Assembly (NCBI GenBank): GCA_910584575.1
Contig: CAJUBG010000072.1
Location: 1 to 17,263, forward strand
DNA from: an uncultured Dorea sp.
GTDB taxonomy: Bacteria > Bacillota > Clostridia > Lachnospirales > Lachnospiraceae
Direction of reading: 5' to 3'
DNA length: 17,263 nucleotides
Both the position numbers and the translations under genes were made by a program. Shown one piece after another: positions 14,893 to 17,263 of the stretch (position 1 is its first letter; the number at the start of each line of letters is the position of its first letter). The notes below the pieces were generated by a model, which was not told where the DNA came from, did no database searches, and worked only from the letters and a program-made list of their open reading frames with translations.

Positions 14893-14961
14893 ACAAAATA
14901 CAAGCTAGCTCGCATCAGGGCATATATTGTAATGGTATCGTTTCAAGAGAGGAATGCAAGA

Positions 14962-15288
14962 ATGGAAAAAAAAGAATTAACAGAACAGGTTATGAAATTA
15001 ATCACAGACAATCCGGCGAAGTTTATCAAGATTCGAGACACCTTTGAAGAAATGTTTGGGAACCGTGACATCAGCAAGCCTGAAGCCATCAGCGACCAGG
15101 AGTATAAAAGGCTTCGCCTCAGATTTCAGGATATTGACGTTCCCTTCAGTTGGTGTAACACGAAAGAAGCTGTCTGCCAGTTATATACGGCAATCGACAA
15201 GCACCGCAACAGACACGGCGACGACGACTATACTATCAAGAAATCCACAAAGTCCAAAAAGAAGGGGCTGTTCGGTCTATTCAGATAG
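14962..15288 (+). CDS. Small hypothetical protein, 108 residues
   Basis: I do not recognise this protein. The start is set at the ATG at 14962 (MEKKELTEQ) because AGAGG lies nine bases before it; an earlier in-frame ATG at 14932 has none. The sequence is mostly helical and charged, with a predicted folded part of some 90 residues (KFIKIRDTFEEMF ... VPFSWCNTKEAV) and a basic tail KKSTKSKKKGLFGLFR that could touch membrane or nucleic acid. It has no signal peptide. It is the only + strand gene in the window and ends against a strong terminator. Codon use looks normal, so it is probably a real, lineage-limited gene. Confidence 0.7.
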   Translation: MEKKELTEQVMKLITDNPAKFIKIRDTFEEMFGNRDISKPEAISDQEYKRLRLRFQDIDVPFSWCNTKEAVCQLYTAIDKHRNRHGDDDYTIKKSTKSKKKGLFGLFR

Positions 15289-15315
15289 CGAATTTCACAG
15301 TTAAAACAAAAGATA

Positions 15316-15415
15316 GGGGCTGTCGGGAAATGTGATTTGTCCACAATATATTGTTGCGAGATATGATAAATCATAGCAACATATTGTAGATATACCGTCA
15401 TTTCCCGACAGCCCC
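15316..15415. terminator. Long palindromic bidirectional terminator, MITE-like
   Basis: GGGGCTGTCGGGAAATG (15316-15332) and its perfect complement (15399-15415) bound a 100-base element. Inside are a second imperfect stem (TGTTGC/GCAACA with CAATA/TATTG) and a third (TATGAT/ATCATA). A T-run follows on the + strand; the minus side has a weaker T-rich stretch. It lies between two convergent genes, so it can terminate both. The nested symmetry and terminal GGGGCTGTC also resemble a small non-autonomous element, but no target-site duplication is evident. Confidence 0.75.
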
Positions 15416-15443
15416 CCTTTTTAGCATATACTGCCATTTTGCT

Positions 15444-16655
15444 TTAACAGAACAAGATAATCAACTGCGAAGCCAGCACCACCGCAATCAATGCGATAGG
15501 ATAAGTCGCCGCATATGCAGCCGCAATATCCTCTGTTCCCGCCATATTAATCAGCGTCCCAAGAGCCGGCGTACTGGTCATGCCTCCGGTCAGTGAACCC
15601 AGATTATTAAGAAGCGGCAGCTTCAATATCTTCTTCGCAATAATGAACCCGATAATCATCGGGAGAATCGTCATGATTGCCCCATACAGGAAGTAAATAG
15701 GCTCGAAGTATTGCACGAATTTCGCGCCGCCGGACACTCCCGCGCCAATCAGGAACAGCATCAGCCCCAACTCCCGCAGCATCTTAAGGGTAGAGCTCTT
15801 AGGCACTATGGAAATCTTTCCGATATGCCCGTAATGCCCGAACACCAGCGCCGTCAACAGGCACCCGCCTGTCGTGGTCAGGGAGAAATTCCTGTAACTG
15901 ATACTTCCCACCAGGATTCCTACCACAGCCGCCAGTGAAAATGCCATGAATCCGAACTCATCCACCTCTGTCAGAATCAGAGTCTTCTTTTTCGCGCTTC
16001 CGCCTTCCTTCGCGGCAATCTTTGCCACTTCCTCGTTCATATCTGCTTTCATAACCTTCGGAACGATCTGCACAAACAGTACGACTCCGATTACGCCAAA
16101 CAGATAGGCAATTCCATATCCTACGGACACCAGCGCCTCAAGGTCTGCGCCTACTGCCGCCTTTGACGCGGAAAATGCCGGCGTACTGGTCAGCGCGCCT
16201 GACAGAATCCCTACCAGGATTGCCTTAAACTGCTCGTGGTCAAGCTCAGTAAAGTTACCGCCAATGAAAATACACAATACGCAGGTTGCCGCCGCCGCAA
16301 GGATGATTACAGCCCCAAGAAGGACATACGACTTAAAATTCCGCTTCAGATTCCCGAAAAAGTTTGGTCCTGCAATAAAGCCTACCGAAGTCACGAAGAA
16401 AACCAGTCCCATATTCTCGACGATTTTCAGCGCGTCCGTGGCAAATGACACATCTCCTGCCATCAGGTTATCCGACAGCTTTCCGTATAACAGACACCCA
16501 TAGACCAGAGCAACGATAAATACTCCGGCAGTTCCAAGGTCGATTCCCTTTACTTCAATCCTGCCGATGGAATAGCCGACGGCAGCAATCGCAAAGATTG
16601 AGAATGTCAGAAATACCACAGCCTTAACTGCCAATATTCCTCCAAATAACTCCAT
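15444..16655 (-). CDS. Membrane carrier of the AspT/YidE/YbjL duplication family, probable dicarboxylate transporter
   Basis: A 403-residue polytopic protein with about ten to eleven hydrophobic segments in two halves. Each half contains the family signature: GALTSTPAFSASKA (from about residue 152) and GGMTSTPALGTLI (from about 356). A basic and acidic cytoplasmic loop of about 40 residues (MNEEVAKIAAKEGGSAKKKT) joins the halves where the AspT/YidE relatives carry two TrkA-C domains, so this is the short form of the family. AspT exchanges aspartate for alanine; substrates of short forms are not established. Its gene follows the fumarase beta subunit by 39 bases, with AAGGGAG as ribosome site, which suggests transport of fumarate, malate, succinate or a similar acid. 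This substrate is inferred from context alone. Confidence 0.82.
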   Translation of the reverse strand: MELFGGILAVKAVVFLTFSIFAIAAVGYSIGRIEVKGIDLGTAGVFIVALVYGCLLYGKLSDNLMAGDVSFATDALKIVENMGLVFFVTSVGFIAGPNFFGNLKRNFKSYVLLGAVIILAAAATCVLCIFIGGNFTELDHEQFKAILVGILSGALTSTPAFSASKAAVGADLEALVSVGYGIAYLFGVIGVVLFVQIVPKVMKADMNEEVAKIAAKEGGSAKKKTLILTEVDEFGFMAFSLAAVVGILVGSISYRNFSLTTTGGCLLTALVFGHYGHIGKISIVPKSSTLKMLRELGLMLFLIGAGVSGGAKFVQYFEPIYFLYGAIMTILPMIIGFIIAKKILKLPLLNNLGSLTGGMTSTPALGTLINMAGTEDIAAAYAATYPIALIAVVLASQLIILFC

Positions 16656-16694
16656 GTCATATGACTCCCTTCTATATCGTAACGAACCCCTGTT

Positions 16695-17258
16695 TTAAGC
16701 CTCATGCTCTTTTAGATAGGCAGCACGACCACTCTCATACAGGTTATTTCCCTCGCTGTCAATGATAACCACCAGCGGCATATCTTCTACATACAGTTTC
16801 CGAAGAGCCTCTGCCCCCAGGTCTTCATAGGCAATCAGCTCTGCCTTCTTGATACATTTCGCAAGCAAAGCGCCTGCCCCGCCAATAGCCCCGAAGTACA
16901 CTCCGGAATACTTCTTCATTGCGTCAACCACCTCAGGAAGACGCGCGCCTTTTCCAATCATTCCCCGTGCTCCCACGGACATCATGGTCGGCGCATAGGC
17001 ATCCATACGCCCGCTTGTGGTCGGTCCCGCAGAACCAATGACCTGGCCTGGCTTTGCCGGAGTCGGCCCCACATAATAGATGGTAGCGTCTGTCGGGTCA
17101 AACGGTATCTTCTCACCCTTAGCAAGCGCCTCGCACATCCTCTTGTGTCCTGCGTCGCGGGAGGTATAGATTGTTCCCGTCACCAGTACGCTGTCGCCTG
17201 CATGAAGCGTCTTTGCAAGTTCTTCTGTCAATGGTAATGTAATCTTCTTTGCCGCCAT
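16695..17258 (-). CDS. Fe-S hydro-lyase (fumarate hydratase/tartrate dehydratase) beta subunit
   Basis: The 187-residue protein is the beta (C-terminal catalytic) subunit of the class I Fe-S hydro-lyases that interconvert fumarate and malate, or act on tartrate. Visible motifs are GDSVLVTGTIYTSRDAGHKR (about residues 22-41), YVGPTPAKPGQVIGSAGPTT, SGRMDAYAPTMM, and GVYFGAIGGAGALLAK, all characteristic of this fold. Its length is usual for a split beta subunit. The [4Fe-4S] cluster ligands reside in the alpha subunit, which should be the next gene beyond the right edge. Only five bases lie upstream of the ATG, so the ribosome site is outside. The carrier gene follows in the same operon. Fumarate versus tartrate cannot be decided from this subunit with certainty, but fumarate is the more common in this group. 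Confidence 0.9.
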   Translation of the reverse strand: MAAKKITLPLTEELAKTLHAGDSVLVTGTIYTSRDAGHKRMCEALAKGEKIPFDPTDATIYYVGPTPAKPGQVIGSAGPTTSGRMDAYAPTMMSVGARGMIGKGARLPEVVDAMKKYSGVYFGAIGGAGALLAKCIKKAELIAYEDLGAEALRKLYVEDMPLVVIIDSEGNNLYESGRAAYLKEHEA

Positions 17259-17263
17259 CTAAA

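Noticed and set aside
14725..14961. A riboswitch or small RNA in the nitroreductase leader
   Set aside because: One 8-bp inverted repeat and a promoter were found but no known aptamer pattern, so only the repeat and promoters are listed.
1..17263. CRISPR arrays, tRNA or rRNA genes, insertion sequences or a recombinase gene
   Set aside because: No regularly spaced direct repeats, RNA-gene signatures, transposase or invertase motifs were seen; the presumed invertase must lie outside the window.

Overview
The window looks like a chromosomal segment of a low-to-mid GC Bacillota, most likely a Lachnospiraceae-type Clostridia. The evidence is AGGAGG-type ribosome sites, LoaP-like NusG paralogs heading a glycan operon, a two-subunit Fe-S fumarase and a ferredoxin-nitroreductase. 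No rRNA, tRNA, CRISPR array or transposase gene is visible. Every gene except one small ORF at 14962-15288 is on the minus strand, so transcription runs from high to low coordinates.

Right end (15444-17263), metabolism: an Fe-S hydro-lyase (fumarate hydratase type) beta subunit and a membrane carrier of the AspT/YidE duplication family form a probable dicarboxylate operon. It meets the small + strand gene at a long palindromic bidirectional terminator (15316-15415). Next (12513-14812): a 2x[4Fe-4S] ferredoxin-nitroreductase, a flavodoxin behind a MerR-type promoter with a 19-bp spacer, and a cytidylate-kinase-like protein with its own promoter.

Centre (4344-12380), a three-gene module I do not recognise as a named system: a 2084-residue soluble protein with a GHKL ATPase at each end, two phosphoribosyltransferase-like domains in the middle and a GAF-like sensor; a stand-alone receiver protein; and a DUF2971-type protein. 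Tight spacing and AT-rich sequence suggest one operon acquired as a unit, possibly a conflict/defence or stress-signalling system. A terminator-like hairpin and a 41-codon leader ORF lie in front of the giant gene.

Left end (1-4291), the head of a surface-polysaccharide operon: three consecutive NusG/LoaP-like antiterminator genes, a DegT-family aminotransferase, an initiating phosphoglycosyl transferase and the start of a family 2 glycosyltransferase. In front of it is a 196-bp segment bounded by perfect 18-bp inverted repeats, with a near-consensus sigma-A promoter (TTGATT, 17 bp, TATAAT) pointing away from the operon. A terminator hairpin formed at the outer repeat separates it from the upstream module. 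This is the layout of an invertible phase-variation promoter captured OFF. Together with the antiterminator genes it parallels the invertible promoter-UpxY logic of Bacteroides capsule loci. No recombinase gene is in the window.
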